Below are positions 1-10,590 of a DNA stretch of 64,000 bases, one piece after another; positions within the stretch are counted from its first letter, which is position 1; every line of letters starts with the position of its first letter. The notes below the pieces were generated by a model. It saw nothing but the letters and a program-made list of their open reading frames with translations, was not told where the DNA came from and ran no database searches. The translations under genes were made by a program, and so were the position numbers. Location: the NCBI RefSeq assembly GCF_002102155.1, contig NZ_LQOU01000025.1, forward strand, positions 1-64,000, read 5' to 3'. This DNA is from Mycobacterium europaeum (GTDB taxonomy: Bacteria > Actinomycetota > Actinomycetes > Mycobacteriales > Mycobacteriaceae).

Positions 1-21
1 GGATGGGCGGGCAATCGCTGA
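1..21 (+). CDS. dnaJ1: 3' end of dnaJ1 (partial, probable)
   Basis: Only the last six codons and a TGA stop at 19-21 lie in the window. The stop overlaps the hspR start (TGATG). The assignment rests on the known mycobacterial operon order dnaK-grpE-dnaJ1-hspR and the one-base overlap, not on recognisable DnaJ sequence. Confidence 0.45.
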   Translation, partial: GWAGNR

Positions 22-407
22 TGGCCAAGAATTCACGGGAGGAATCCCGGACGTTCCTGATCTCGGTGGCCGCCGAACTGGCCGGCATGCACGCCCAGAC
101 CCTGCGCACCTATGACCGCCTCGGTCTGGTCAGCCCGCGCCGCACTTCCGGTGGGGGACGGCGTTATTCGGAGCACGACGTCGACCTGCTGCGCGAGGTG
201 CAGCGGCTGTCCCAGGACGAGGGCGTCAACCTGGCCGGCATCAAACGCATCATCGAGCTGACCAACCAGGTCGAGGCGTTGCAGGCCCGCGTGCAGGAGC
301 TCACCGAGGAGTTGACGCAGGTGCGCGCCGGCCAGCGCCGCGATCTGGCGGTGGTGCCCAAGAGCACCGCCGTGGTGGTGTGGCAGCCGCGCAGACGGCG
401 CGGCTGA
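21..407 (+). CDS. hspR: Heat-shock repressor HspR (MerR family)
   Basis: This 128-residue MerR-type regulator represses the dnaK and clpB heat-shock genes, using DnaK as co-repressor in the known actinobacterial system. The winged helix-turn-helix (roughly residues 12-80) contains the typical HAQTLRTYDRLGLVSPRR recognition region and is followed by a short coiled coil (residues 82-105). I chose the ATG at 21 (MAKN...) over the ATG at 3 because it matches the known HspR N-terminus and overlaps the upstream stop codon. A matching HspR inverted repeat lies at 3030-3050, upstream of clpB in this same window. The gene ends 11 bp from the convergent epimerase gene. Confidence 0.95.
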   Translation: MAKNSREESRTFLISVAAELAGMHAQTLRTYDRLGLVSPRRTSGGGRRYSEHDVDLLREVQRLSQDEGVNLAGIKRIIELTNQVEALQARVQELTEELTQVRAGQRRDLAVVPKSTAVVVWQPRRRRG

Positions 408-418
408 TCAGACCCTGA

Positions 419-1309
419 TCAGACCCGGATCGAAAACTGCGCGACCGCAGGCTCGCCCGGCCGCGCGCGATGGTAGCCACCGCGGCGCAGGGCGTCCGTC
501 GGCGCGGTCATCGGCTCGAAGCAGACGATTTCTTCGGCCTTCGGCGCGAAGATCTGCGTCGCCGGATAGCCGCGTTCGAAGTGCACCTCCACGCGCCGCC
601 CGCCGCCCGACACCGCGAACACCGCGCCGTCGGGCACCTGGTCATAGGCGTCGTCGAAGGCCTTGTCCCCCAAGGGCTCTGACAGCGCCGGCTGGGGTTC
701 GGATTCGCCGGTGGGCAGCCCGAGGTGGTCGAGCTGCAGATGCCGCAGCGGCGGTGTCTCGATCACCCATTCGGCGCGCGGTACGTCGGGGAGCTGTAGG
801 TAGGGGTGAAACCCGAAGCACAGCGGGACGGGCTGGGCGCCGGTGGCGGTCACCGTGGCGCGCACCGTCAACGTCCGGGCGGCCAGCCGCACCGACACCG
901 TCAGCACATGCGGGTACGGGAAGGTGGCCAGCAGTTGCGGGTCGGCGCCGAAATCGAGCTCGGCGATCAACTCGTCGGCCGCTTCGGTGGTCACCCGCCA
1001 GCCCGGGTGGCCGGCCAGCACCCCGTGGATCGGCAACCCGTTGGGGTCGGCGCGGACGCCGTTTTCGCCCGGCGCCAGCGTTGCCGTCACGCCTTCGGCG
1101 GTATAGGTGTTCGCGCCCAACCGGTTCGCCCAGGGATACAGGATCGGGATGCCCATCGTCTTGCCGGCCGTCACGTAGGCGTCCAGCCCGCGCCGTTGCC
1201 CCAGCAGCTCGATGCCGGCATCGCTCAGGGAGGTGCCGATCATGCCCGCCTCGGGCACGAACTGCGCGGCCACCGACGAGGCCGGGTCGCGCAGGGTGAC
1301 GACGCGCAT
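419..1309 (-). CDS. Aldose 1-epimerase family protein
   Basis: The 296-residue protein belongs to the galactose-mutarotase-like family, which interconverts alpha and beta anomers of hexoses. Family features include an N-terminal beta-rich start (MRVVTLRDP), the YPWANRLG segment near residue 75, the GFHPYLQLP motif carrying the conserved His, and the C-terminal VCFEPMTAPTDAL segment with the catalytic-type Glu. The ATG at 1309 was preferred to longer in-frame starts because those run into the flavohemoglobin gene. It lies 11 bp after that gene and is probably cotranscribed with it. The real sugar substrate is unknown. Confidence 0.85.
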   Translation of the reverse strand: MRVVTLRDPASSVAAQFVPEAGMIGTSLSDAGIELLGQRRGLDAYVTAGKTMGIPILYPWANRLGANTYTAEGVTATLAPGENGVRADPNGLPIHGVLAGHPGWRVTTEAADELIAELDFGADPQLLATFPYPHVLTVSVRLAARTLTVRATVTATGAQPVPLCFGFHPYLQLPDVPRAEWVIETPPLRHLQLDHLGLPTGESEPQPALSEPLGDKAFDDAYDQVPDGAVFAVSGGGRRVEVHFERGYPATQIFAPKAEEIVCFEPMTAPTDALRRGGYHRARPGEPAVAQFSIRV

Positions 1310-1320
1310 GCTTCCTCCAC

Positions 1321-2493
1321 TCACCTCGACAGCGGGTCGTGCTGAATGCTCTCCGGCGGAGCACCTTTGGCGATCAGCGCGGCCTTGGTGGCCCGCACCA
1401 TCGCCGGCCCCCCGCAGATCAGGATCTGCCGGTCGCCCCACCCACCGTATTTGGTCACCACGTCGGGCAGCCGCCCGGTCTGGCGCACGTGCAGGCCGCG
1501 TGGCGGCGTGACGTCGGGATAGTCGGCGGCCCACGCCGGGTCGGCGCTGTACTCCGAGACCGGCGAGACCGACAGCCACGGATTGTGGGAGGCCACCTGC
1601 CACAGGGTCGGCAGGTCGTAGAGCTCGCAGCGGTAGCGCGCACCGAAGAACAGGTGCACCCGTGGGTTCACCGCGAACCGGCACAGGTCCATGATCAGCG
1701 CCCGCAGCGGCGCCAGGCCGGTGCTGCCGGCGACCATCAGGACGTCGCCGCCGTCCCGGTCGACCCGCAGGCCGCCGTGCGGGCTGGACAGCCGCCACCG
1801 GTCGCCGGGCCGCGTTTCGCCGACGATGGCGGTGCTGACCAATCCGCCGGGGACCACGCGGACGTGGAACTCGATGCCGCCGCCCGGATCCGCCGGGATG
1901 GCGGGCGACAGGTAGCGCCAGCGGCGCGGGCATTGCGGGACCTGGACATTCACGTACTGACCCGGGTGGTAATCCATCGGCCGGTCGAGTTGCAGCCGGA
2001 TCACCGCGATGTCGCGGGACACCCGCATGTGCTCGATCACCGTGCCGTCCCACCACGCCGGCCCCTCGTCGGCCTCCGCGGCACCCCTCATCACCCCGGT
2101 GATCAGGTTGAGCGACTGGCGGGCGGCGTCGTCGACGGCGTCGGTCCAGGCGTCGCCGAGCCGGGTCCGCAGCGTCGACAGCAACGCGCGGCGCAACGTG
2201 TCGTAATGCTCTGGCAGCACACCGTATTTGCGGTGGTCCCGGCCGAGCTGGGCGAGAAGCGCCACCGGCTCCTGGGCGCGCTGGGCGACGAGTTCGCCGT
2301 ACACCCAGTGCATGGCGTGCGCGAAAGCGGCCCGCTGCCCGCCCATTTCGGGCGGGAAGAGGTCACGCACCGAGACGTCGAGGCCGAACCACTGGGTGTA
2401 GAACCGGCTCACGAGCTCGTTGCCGGGCCCCGAGTCGTCCTGTGCGAAGGCGTCGCGCAGTACCCGCAACGCATCGGTGTCCTCGAGCCCCAC
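1321..2493 (-). CDS. Type II flavohemoglobin-like protein (globin plus FAD/NAD reductase)
   Basis: This 390-residue protein has an N-terminal globin domain (about 1-140, with a candidate proximal His in DHRKYGVLPEHY) fused to a ferredoxin-reductase module. The FAD part (about 150-255) carries RWRYLSPA, and the NAD part carries GSTGLAPLRAL and ICGGPAMV. It is the equivalent of M. tuberculosis Rv0385 (390 residues), a type II flavohemoglobin reported to oxidise D-lactate rather than act as a classical NO dioxygenase. The start codon is GTG. It sits between a secreted DUF3060 protein and the epimerase on the same strand, with gaps of 42 and 11 bp, so the three may form an operon. Confidence 0.88.
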   Translation of the reverse strand: MGLEDTDALRVLRDAFAQDDSGPGNELVSRFYTQWFGLDVSVRDLFPPEMGGQRAAFAHAMHWVYGELVAQRAQEPVALLAQLGRDHRKYGVLPEHYDTLRRALLSTLRTRLGDAWTDAVDDAARQSLNLITGVMRGAAEADEGPAWWDGTVIEHMRVSRDIAVIRLQLDRPMDYHPGQYVNVQVPQCPRRWRYLSPAIPADPGGGIEFHVRVVPGGLVSTAIVGETRPGDRWRLSSPHGGLRVDRDGGDVLMVAGSTGLAPLRALIMDLCRFAVNPRVHLFFGARYRCELYDLPTLWQVASHNPWLSVSPVSEYSADPAWAADYPDVTPPRGLHVRQTGRLPDVVTKYGGWGDRQILICGGPAMVRATKAALIAKGAPPESIQHDPLSR

Positions 2494-2535
2494 GGGGCCC
2501 GATTCTAGGCTGGTCGCGCGCCGCCGAGCCCGCTC

Positions 2536-2982
2536 TCAGCCCTGACCGACGGTGTTGGCCGTCCCGGTGCTGACGACGTTCGGTGAGCCCCAGTGATAGG
2601 TGACCGCGTTGCCGGTTCCCGAGGCGCTGACCGCGTCCGCGCTGTCGACCGCGACGCGGTTGCCGTGGCCGGAGACGCTCAGGCTGGTGCAGTGGCCGGT
2701 GACGGTGACGGTGTTGGTCTGGCCGCTGACCGACAGGTAGCCGCCGTGGCAGCCGATGGTCTTCGTCGTGCCGGTCCCGTTGACCTGCAAGGTGCCCGAC
2801 TCCGGGACGGTCGTCGCCGACGGGCCGGCGCCGGCGAGGTCGGTGTGGAACGCGGCGACGGCCAGGCCGGCCAGCGCCAGCGCCCCGGCGGCGATGGCGA
2901 GCCTGAGGGCGGTGCGGGGCCGGCTCTGGCCGCCGGGTGGGTCTCGGTGCTGCTCGGTCTGCGTCATCTGCATCTGCGTCAT
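2536..2982 (-). CDS. Membrane-anchored DUF3060-type protein
   Basis: The roughly 148-residue protein has a polar N-terminus, one hydrophobic segment ([18 protein letters not shown]) and an exported Ser/Thr/Gly/Asn-rich repeat region. Short beta-strand repeats such as [24 protein letters not shown] and [12 protein letters not shown] are typical of DUF3060, probably forming a small beta-solenoid. No catalytic residues are visible and the function is unknown. The start is uncertain: ATG at 2982 is taken, with a TTG at 3018 and ATGs at 2973 and 2967 as alternatives. It is divergent from clpB, so its promoter region neighbours the HspR site. Confidence 0.75.
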   Translation of the reverse strand: MTQMQMTQTEQHRDPPGGQSRPRTALRLAIAAGALALAGLAVAAFHTDLAGAGPSATTVPESGTLQVNGTGTTKTIGCHGGYLSVSGQTNTVTVTGHCTSLSVSGHGNRVAVDSADAVSASGTGNAVTYHWGSPNVVSTGTANTVGQG

Positions 2983-3029
2983 CGCTTCGGGGGGTACCCC
3001 GTGCGCCGCGGTCTCCAAAACTCGTTAGA

Positions 3030-3050
3030 GTTGAGCGGAACACACTCAAC
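3030..3050. promoter_or_regulatory. HspR-associated inverted repeat (HAIR) upstream of clpB
   Basis: GTTGAG, a 9-nt spacer and CTCAAC form a perfect 6-bp inverted repeat matching the core of the actinobacterial HAIR consensus (CTTGAGT-N7-ACTCAAG). It lies 59 bp before the clpB GTG start. HspR is encoded at 21-407, so regulator and predicted target lie within 3 kb of each other. Confidence 0.85.
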
Positions 3051-3062
3051 CTTGACGGCGTT
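3037..3062 (+). promoter_or_regulatory. SigH/SigE-type promoter of clpB
   Basis: GGAAC at 3037-3041, a 17-nt spacer and CGTT at 3059-3062 match the mycobacterial ECF sigma consensus GGAAY-N17-19-CGTT. The -35 element sits inside the HspR inverted repeat, so bound HspR would block the promoter directly. SigH control of clpB is known in M. tuberculosis. Confidence 0.75.
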
Positions 3063-3108
3063 GAACAACGCGACAAGCATTTTCCCTACCTATGCGAACG
3101 GAGGCGTC

Positions 3109-5655
<2,547 letters not shown>

Positions 5656-5674
5656 GTTCTCCGTCCGCTCGCGC

Positions 5675-6244
5675 CTAGAACTGCACCTGCGGCGGGGCCT
5701 GCTGCCCTTCCGGCGACTGGTAGAACGGCCGCTTGTGCACTCCCGCGATGCCGGTGAAGAACGTCCACGGGATGGTCACCACACGCTGGTTCAGGCTGGC
5801 CGCCGCGTCGTTGTAGTACTGGCGCGCGAACGCCAACTGGTTCTCGGTGTCGGCGAGCTGCTCCTGCAGCTGCAGGAAGTTGGTCGAGGCCTTCAGGTCC
5901 GGGTAGTTCTCGGCGACGGCGAGCACGTTGGCGATCGCGCGGTCCAGCCGGCCCTGCGCCTGGGCCTTCTCGTCGACGCTGCTCGACGCCGCGGCATGCG
6001 CCACCCCCGCGCGGGCGGCGGTGACCTCCTCGAACACCGACTTCTCGTGCGCCGCGTAACCCTTGACCGTGTTGACCAGGTTGGGCACCAGGTCGGCACG
6101 GCGGGTCAGCTGGACGTCGATGCCGCCGAGCGCCTCCTGCGCTTTCACGTCGAGCGTGCGCAGCGAGTTGAACGCGACGATGCCGAGCATGACCAGCCCG
6201 GCCAGCACGATCGCAACGATGATCACGGTGATACCGATTGACAT
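5675..6244 (-). CDS. LemA family protein
   Basis: The 189-residue protein has one N-terminal transmembrane helix (residues 4-25) followed by the four-helix LemA fold, seen in LTRRADLVPNLVNTVKGYA and YPDLKASTNFLQLQEQLA. The C-terminal tail is Pro/Gln-rich. LemA proteins are membrane-anchored with the bulk probably outside. Their molecular role is not settled. It lies 33 bp after the DUF2207 gene, a frequent partnership, and both are probably in one transcript. Its stop is 19 bp from the convergent clpB stop. Confidence 0.9.
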   Translation of the reverse strand: MSIGITVIIVAIVLAGLVMLGIVAFNSLRTLDVKAQEALGGIDVQLTRRADLVPNLVNTVKGYAAHEKSVFEEVTAARAGVAHAAASSSVDEKAQAQGRLDRAIANVLAVAENYPDLKASTNFLQLQEQLADTENQLAFARQYYNDAAASLNQRVVTIPWTFFTGIAGVHKRPFYQSPEGQQAPPQVQF

Positions 6245-6277
6245 GTCCCTACCTCCTTCGGCCCAAGCCGGTCCGGT

Positions 6278-8122
6278 CTACCACGTACCGCCGCCCCCGC
6301 CACCGCCGCCGCCCCAGCTGCCGCCGCTGCTGCTGAAGCTTGACCCGCCCGAGCTCGAGGAGGAACTCTGCGCAGCCGTGTAGGCGCTGATCGACGCCGA
6401 CACCGCGGAGTCGAAGCTGGTGAACCCGCCGGACGACGAGTACAGCGTGGCCGGGCTGCTGTCGCGGGACGCCGGGTACCAGTCGGGGATCGGCGGCTCC
6501 GTCCCCGTCGCAGTGCGGTATTTGGCGGCCCACGCCTCGGCGGCGCCCAGGGCCACGGCATAGGGGATGTAGGCGATGAACAGGTCGCGGTGCGCGGCGT
6601 AGTCGAACCGGTCCTCGGCCGACGGTGTGGCCAGCAGCCGCTCGAAGCCGGCCGCGTGGGACCACAGCCGGCGACCCGACGGAGTGCGGCGGGTGCCGAC
6701 GCCGCCGGCGAGCAACCCGATGCCGGCGATCGCGAACGCCGCGAACGGCAGGCCCCACATGGTCCACGTGAAAAAGCCCGCGAACCCGACGACGGCCAAT
6801 GCGATGCCGACGACGACCAGCACCCGGCCGGCCCACTCCGCGGCGGCGGTCACCACGAGTGCCTGGGTGCGCGCCCAGGATCGGCAACTGGATACCAGCC
6901 GACCCTTGGCTTCCGACAGCTTCTCTCCGGCCGCCTGGCTGCCGGTGACGCGCAACGTGGCGCCCGCGGTGCTGACGCCCAGCGCGTCGCCGACCGCCCG
7001 GGTCACCGGGTCCACGGCGGCCCACTGCTCGGGCGTGCCAAGCCCGGTGAGGGTCCAGCGCGTCGCCCTGGCGCGCTCGAGCCGCACCAGTTTGCGCTCG
7101 GCCATGTACAGCAACGTCGCCACCAGGGCGTGGTCGCCGACGTTCTCGTTGACGATGTAGGCGGTCTGGACGGGTCCGAGCCCCTCGGGCGGGACGTAGA
7201 GCACCGGAGTGCCGGGGGGCGCCTCGCGCGACCGTCGGTCCCACAGGTAACCGCCCAGCGCGGCGAGCACCGACAACAGGGCCACCACGCCGACCACCGG
7301 AACCGACCGGCCGAAGACCTTGTCGAAGGGCGCCGTCCACGGCAGCGTCGACCGGTGCGGCAGCGGAACCTGCAGATCGAGCCGCACGGTGACCGGGTTC
7401 TGCGGCGGTAGGCCCGTCGCGGTCACCGTGACGTGGTCGGTTCCGGCTCCCGCGATTGCGCACGGGATCGCCCCGGTGTTGTCGGCGGCGCACTGCACCA
7501 GCCCGGACGGTCCGGGCAGCTCGATATCCACGTGCGCGGCATCGATCTTCATCGCCCAGAAGCCGACCACGTTGTAATAGAACGACGCGGTGGGTGCGCT
7601 CGGGTTGGCCCCGGCGCGGGTGGTGAAGTGTCCGGGCGCGGATGGTGGCCGCACGAGTCCGCCGTCGACGGTGTAGCTGATCGAGTAGGTGTGCACCCCC
7701 GCACTCACGGTCACGTCCGGATCGCCGATCCGGGCGACGTAGAAACGGCGGTTGTTGCGCCATTCATAGCTGACCGGTACCGACTGGTTGTCCATCGTGA
7801 TGCCGGTGATGGTGGGGAGCATCCGCGCGTGCGGGTCGGTGGGGTCGGCGACGGGGAAGAACCTGAAGATGCCGTGCCGGTATGCGCCCATTCGCACCGT
7901 CAGCGCCTCCGTGGCGGCGATGCGACCGTCGGCGGCCACGCGATAGGTCGCGGCGTAGTCGGTGATCTCCGACTGCCAATCCACCGCGGCTGCGGACTTC
8001 GAGCCCGCCCCCAGTGCCAGCGGCCAGAACACGCCGAGGCACGACAGGGCGATGAGCACCAGCGACGCGAAAAGCTTCTTTACGGCCCTGGGGAGCGTGA
8101 ATGAGTGGCGAAACGCCTTCAT
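6278..8122 (-). CDS. DUF2207 membrane protein with Gly/Ser-rich tail
   Basis: The 614-residue protein has an N-terminal signal or anchor (about residues 18-35), a long extracytoplasmic beta-rich DUF2207 domain (about 45-270), a transmembrane helix near 285-305, a cytoplasmic segment, two adjacent membrane helices near 430-480, and an extreme C-terminus rich in Ser and Gly. This is the usual DUF2207 layout; the function is unknown. The ATG at 8122 (MKAFRHSF) is preferred because GGAGGA lies 9 nt upstream, and 42 further in-frame residues lack signal-peptide character. It precedes lemA, its usual partner, and is divergent from ttfA. Confidence 0.85.
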   Translation of the reverse strand: MKAFRHSFTLPRAVKKLFASLVLIALSCLGVFWPLALGAGSKSAAAVDWQSEITDYAATYRVAADGRIAATEALTVRMGAYRHGIFRFFPVADPTDPHARMLPTITGITMDNQSVPVSYEWRNNRRFYVARIGDPDVTVSAGVHTYSISYTVDGGLVRPPSAPGHFTTRAGANPSAPTASFYYNVVGFWAMKIDAAHVDIELPGPSGLVQCAADNTGAIPCAIAGAGTDHVTVTATGLPPQNPVTVRLDLQVPLPHRSTLPWTAPFDKVFGRSVPVVGVVALLSVLAALGGYLWDRRSREAPPGTPVLYVPPEGLGPVQTAYIVNENVGDHALVATLLYMAERKLVRLERARATRWTLTGLGTPEQWAAVDPVTRAVGDALGVSTAGATLRVTGSQAAGEKLSEAKGRLVSSCRSWARTQALVVTAAAEWAGRVLVVVGIALAVVGFAGFFTWTMWGLPFAAFAIAGIGLLAGGVGTRRTPSGRRLWSHAAGFERLLATPSAEDRFDYAAHRDLFIAYIPYAVALGAAEAWAAKYRTATGTEPPIPDWYPASRDSSPATLYSSSGGFTSFDSAVSASISAYTAAQSSSSSSGGSSFSSSGGSWGGGGGGGGGTW

Positions 8123-8347
8123 CGCAACGGTTCCTCCGGGGTGGCCGGCCCGATCGCCGGGTGCTGGGAACGCGGCGATTCTCCCACGAATGTGCGCCGT
8201 TTCGGCCCGAAAGCCGCCGATCGCTCCGCGGTCCGCGGAGGGCGGCATCCGCCCGCGGCGCCGCCCGGTCCGCCGTGGCGCTGGTTGTCATGAGCCTGAT
8301 GCGCGGTTGTGACCAGGCGGACTTCTTTATTCCGGCGCAATTCCGGA

Positions 8348-8353
8348 TACCCT
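8348..8353 (+). promoter_or_regulatory. Leaderless -10 element of ttfA
   Basis: TACCCT (TANNNT) ends 7 nt before the ttfA ATG. In mycobacteria this spacing places transcription initiation at the start codon, so a leaderless mRNA is expected. No Shine-Dalgarno sequence is present. Confidence 0.55.
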
Positions 8354-8360
8354 GTGTGGG

Positions 8361-9227
8361 ATGGTCCCCCTTTGGTTCACGCTGTCCGCGCTGTGCTTCG
8401 TCGGCGCGGGCGTGTTGCTGTACGTCGACCTCGATCGGCGCCGCGGCCGCAGCAGGCGCCGCAAGTCATGGGCGCGGTCGCACGGCTTCGACTACGAGCG
8501 TGAATCCGCCGACATCCTCAAGCGCTGGAAGCGCGGGGTGATCTCGACGGTGGGCGACATCGCCGCCGATAACGTCGTGCTGGGGCAGATCCGCGGCGAG
8601 GCGGTGTACATCTTCGACCTCGAGGAGGTCGCCACCGTCATCGCGCTGCACCGCAAGGTGGGCACCAACGTGGTGGTGGACCTGCGGCTCAAGGGACTCA
8701 AAGAGCCACGGGAGAGCGACATCTGGCTGCTGGGCGCGATCGGCCCGCGGATGGTGTACTCCACCAACCTGGACGCGGCCCGGCGGGCCTGCGACCGCCG
8801 CATGGTCACCTTCGCGCACACCGCACCGGACTGCGCCGAGATCATGTGGAACGAGCAGAACTGGACGCTGGTCGCGATGCCCATCACCAGCACCCGCACC
8901 CAGTGGGACGAGGGGCTGCGCACCGTGCGGCAGTTCAACGACCTGCTGCGGGTGCTGCCGCCGCTGCCGGAGGAGACCCAGCAGGAGGCGGGCGCGCCCG
9001 CGGGGCTGCGCAACGCGTCGCCGAGCCGCCCGCTCGCCCCCGCCGGCCGCGCGGAGCTGCCGCCCCGGCGCCCCCAGCAGGACGTCGCGGGGCTGCTGGG
9101 CTCGGATGCCCAGGCGCCTCGCCGGCCGGCCGAACCGATCCGCCGGGAGCAGCGCGGCTCGGACGCCGTTCGCCGACCGCCGCCGGGCGGCCGCAACGGC
9201 CATCAAGCCACGAACTATCAGCACTGA
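8361..9227 (+). CDS. ttfA: TMM transport factor A (TtfA-like)
   Basis: The 288-residue protein has a single N-terminal transmembrane helix (residues 4-23), a basic stretch, a conserved cytoplasmic domain (about 40-205) and a disordered Pro/Arg/Ala-rich tail. It corresponds to M. tuberculosis Rv0383c. The M. smegmatis orthologue is an essential partner of MmpL3 in moving trehalose monomycolate to the outer membrane. Motifs such as RRKSWARSHGFDYE and ALHRKVGTNVVVDLRLKG support orthology. It is transcribed alone from a probable leaderless promoter, divergent from the DUF2207 gene. Confidence 0.88.
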   Translation: MVPLWFTLSALCFVGAGVLLYVDLDRRRGRSRRRKSWARSHGFDYERESADILKRWKRGVISTVGDIAADNVVLGQIRGEAVYIFDLEEVATVIALHRKVGTNVVVDLRLKGLKEPRESDIWLLGAIGPRMVYSTNLDAARRACDRRMVTFAHTAPDCAEIMWNEQNWTLVAMPITSTRTQWDEGLRTVRQFNDLLRVLPPLPEETQQEAGAPAGLRNASPSRPLAPAGRAELPPRRPQQDVAGLLGSDAQAPRRPAEPIRREQRGSDAVRRPPPGGRNGHQATNYQH

Positions 9228-9268
9228 CGGCCCGCCGGGCGCCGGGCGGGCGGCGCGGCCGCCGTCAT

Positions 9269-9274
9269 TAGGAT
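9269..9274 (+). promoter_or_regulatory. Leaderless -10 element deciding the SDR start
   Basis: TAGGAT lies 7 nt before the ATG at 9282. It overlaps the earlier ATG at 9273, so that codon would fall inside the promoter. This supports translation from 9282. Confidence 0.5.
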
Positions 9275-9281
9275 GTCGCTC

Positions 9282-10055
9282 ATGCCTCGTCCCGTAGCCC
9301 TGATCACCGGGCCCACGTCCGGGATCGGCGCCGGCTACGCGCGCCGCTTCGCCCGCGACGGCTACGACCTGGTCCTGGTCGCCCGCGACGTCGACCGCCT
9401 GACGCAGCTGGCCGGCGAACTCGAAGGTGAGGCCGGCAGCGTCGAGGTGCTGCCGGCCGACCTGGCCGATCCCGCCGGTCGCGACCAGGTGTGCGAGCGC
9501 CTGGCGCGCGGCGTCCGCGTGCTGGTGAACAATGCCGGGTTCGGCACCTCCGGCGACTTCTGGGCGACCGATCCCGCGGTGCTGCAGTCACAGCTCGACG
9601 TCAACGTCACGGCGGTCATGCACCTGACCCGTGCGGCCCTGCCGGCCATGCTCGACGCCGGCGCAGGCACCGTCATCAACATCGCCAGCGTCGCCGGGCT
9701 GGTGCCGGGCCGTGGATCGACCTATTCGGCGTCCAAGGCGTGGGTGATCTCCTTCAGCGAGGGCCTGTCCGTCGGCCTGCAGGGCACCGGTGTGGGCGTG
9801 CACGCCGTCTGCCCGGGATACGTGCACACCGAATTCCACGCCAGGGCCGGCATCGACATGGCCAAGTCGCCGTCGTTCATGTGGCTCGAGGTGGACGACG
9901 TGGTGAACCAGAGCCTGGCCGACGTCGCCCGCGGCAAGGTGATCAGCATCCCGGGCCTGCAATACAAGGCGATCATCGCCGCCGAGCGGATGATTCCGCG
10001 GAGCCTGATGCGGGCCGTGACCAAGCGAATCGGGGGCGGCCGTGGCCGAACCTGA
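9282..10055 (+). CDS. Short-chain dehydrogenase/reductase
   Basis: This 257-residue classical SDR has the nucleotide-binding motif TGPTSGIG near residue 10, the NNAG motif, and the catalytic Ser and YSASK near residues 145-160. The sequence resembles the DltE/YqjQ-type SDR group with a C-terminal extension (IPRSLMRAVTKRIG) that may associate with membrane. The substrate cannot be told from sequence. The start at 9282 is set by a TANNNT element 7 nt upstream. Its end overlaps the pyrE start by 14 bp, so the two are co-translated. Confidence 0.85.
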   Translation: MPRPVALITGPTSGIGAGYARRFARDGYDLVLVARDVDRLTQLAGELEGEAGSVEVLPADLADPAGRDQVCERLARGVRVLVNNAGFGTSGDFWATDPAVLQSQLDVNVTAVMHLTRAALPAMLDAGAGTVINIASVAGLVPGRGSTYSASKAWVISFSEGLSVGLQGTGVGVHAVCPGYVHTEFHARAGIDMAKSPSFMWLEVDDVVNQSLADVARGKVISIPGLQYKAIIAAERMIPRSLMRAVTKRIGGGRGRT

Positions 10056-10590
10056 GTCATCCCCGCGCGAGGAACTGGCCGAGCTGGTGCGCCGGTTGTC
10101 GGTGGTGCACGGCCGGGTGACGCTCTCGTCGGGCAAGGAGGCCGACTACTACGTCGACCTGCGCCGCGCGACCCTGCACCACCGGGCCTCGGCCTTGATC
10201 GGCGCGCTGATGCGCGACCTGACCAGCGACTGGGACTACGAGGTGGTCGGCGGGCTGACCCTGGGCGCCGACCCGGTGGCCACGGCCGTCATGCACGCGC
10301 CGGGACGCCCGATCGACGCGTTCGTGGTGCGCAAGTCCGCGAAAACCCATGGGCTGCAACGGCTCATCGAGGGCTCCGAGGTTGCCGGCAAGCGGGTGCT
10401 GGTGGTCGAGGACACCAGCACCACGGGCGCGTCGGCGCTGACCGCGGTGCGCGCGGTCCAAGAGGCCGGCGGACAGGTGGTCGGCGTGGCCACGGTCGTG
10501 GACCGGTCCACCGGCGCCGCCGAGGCCATCGAGGCCGAGGGCCTGCCGTACCGCAGCGTGCTGGCCCTCGCCGATCTGGGGCTCAGCTAG
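10042..10590 (+). CDS. pyrE: Orotate phosphoribosyltransferase PyrE
   Basis: The 182-residue enzyme converts orotate and PRPP to OMP in pyrimidine synthesis. The PRPP-binding signature VLVVEDTSTTGASAL is intact, and the substrate loop (VRKSAKTHG) and LSSGKEADYYVDLR are canonical. The GTG start lies within the end of the upstream SDR gene. It is followed without a gap by the lipoprotein gene and then by a SpoU-type methyltransferase, the same grouping as M. tuberculosis Rv0380c-Rv0382c. Confidence 0.95.
   Translation: MAEPESSPREELAELVRRLSVVHGRVTLSSGKEADYYVDLRRATLHHRASALIGALMRDLTSDWDYEVVGGLTLGADPVATAVMHAPGRPIDAFVVRKSAKTHGLQRLIEGSEVAGKRVLVVEDTSTTGASALTAVRAVQEAGGQVVGVATVVDRSTGAAEAIEAEGLPYRSVLALADLGLS

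Noticed and set aside
419..2056. 545-codon minus-strand frame including the epimerase
   Set aside because: The N-terminal 250 codons are out-of-frame sequence of the flavohemoglobin gene; the epimerase proper starts at 1309.
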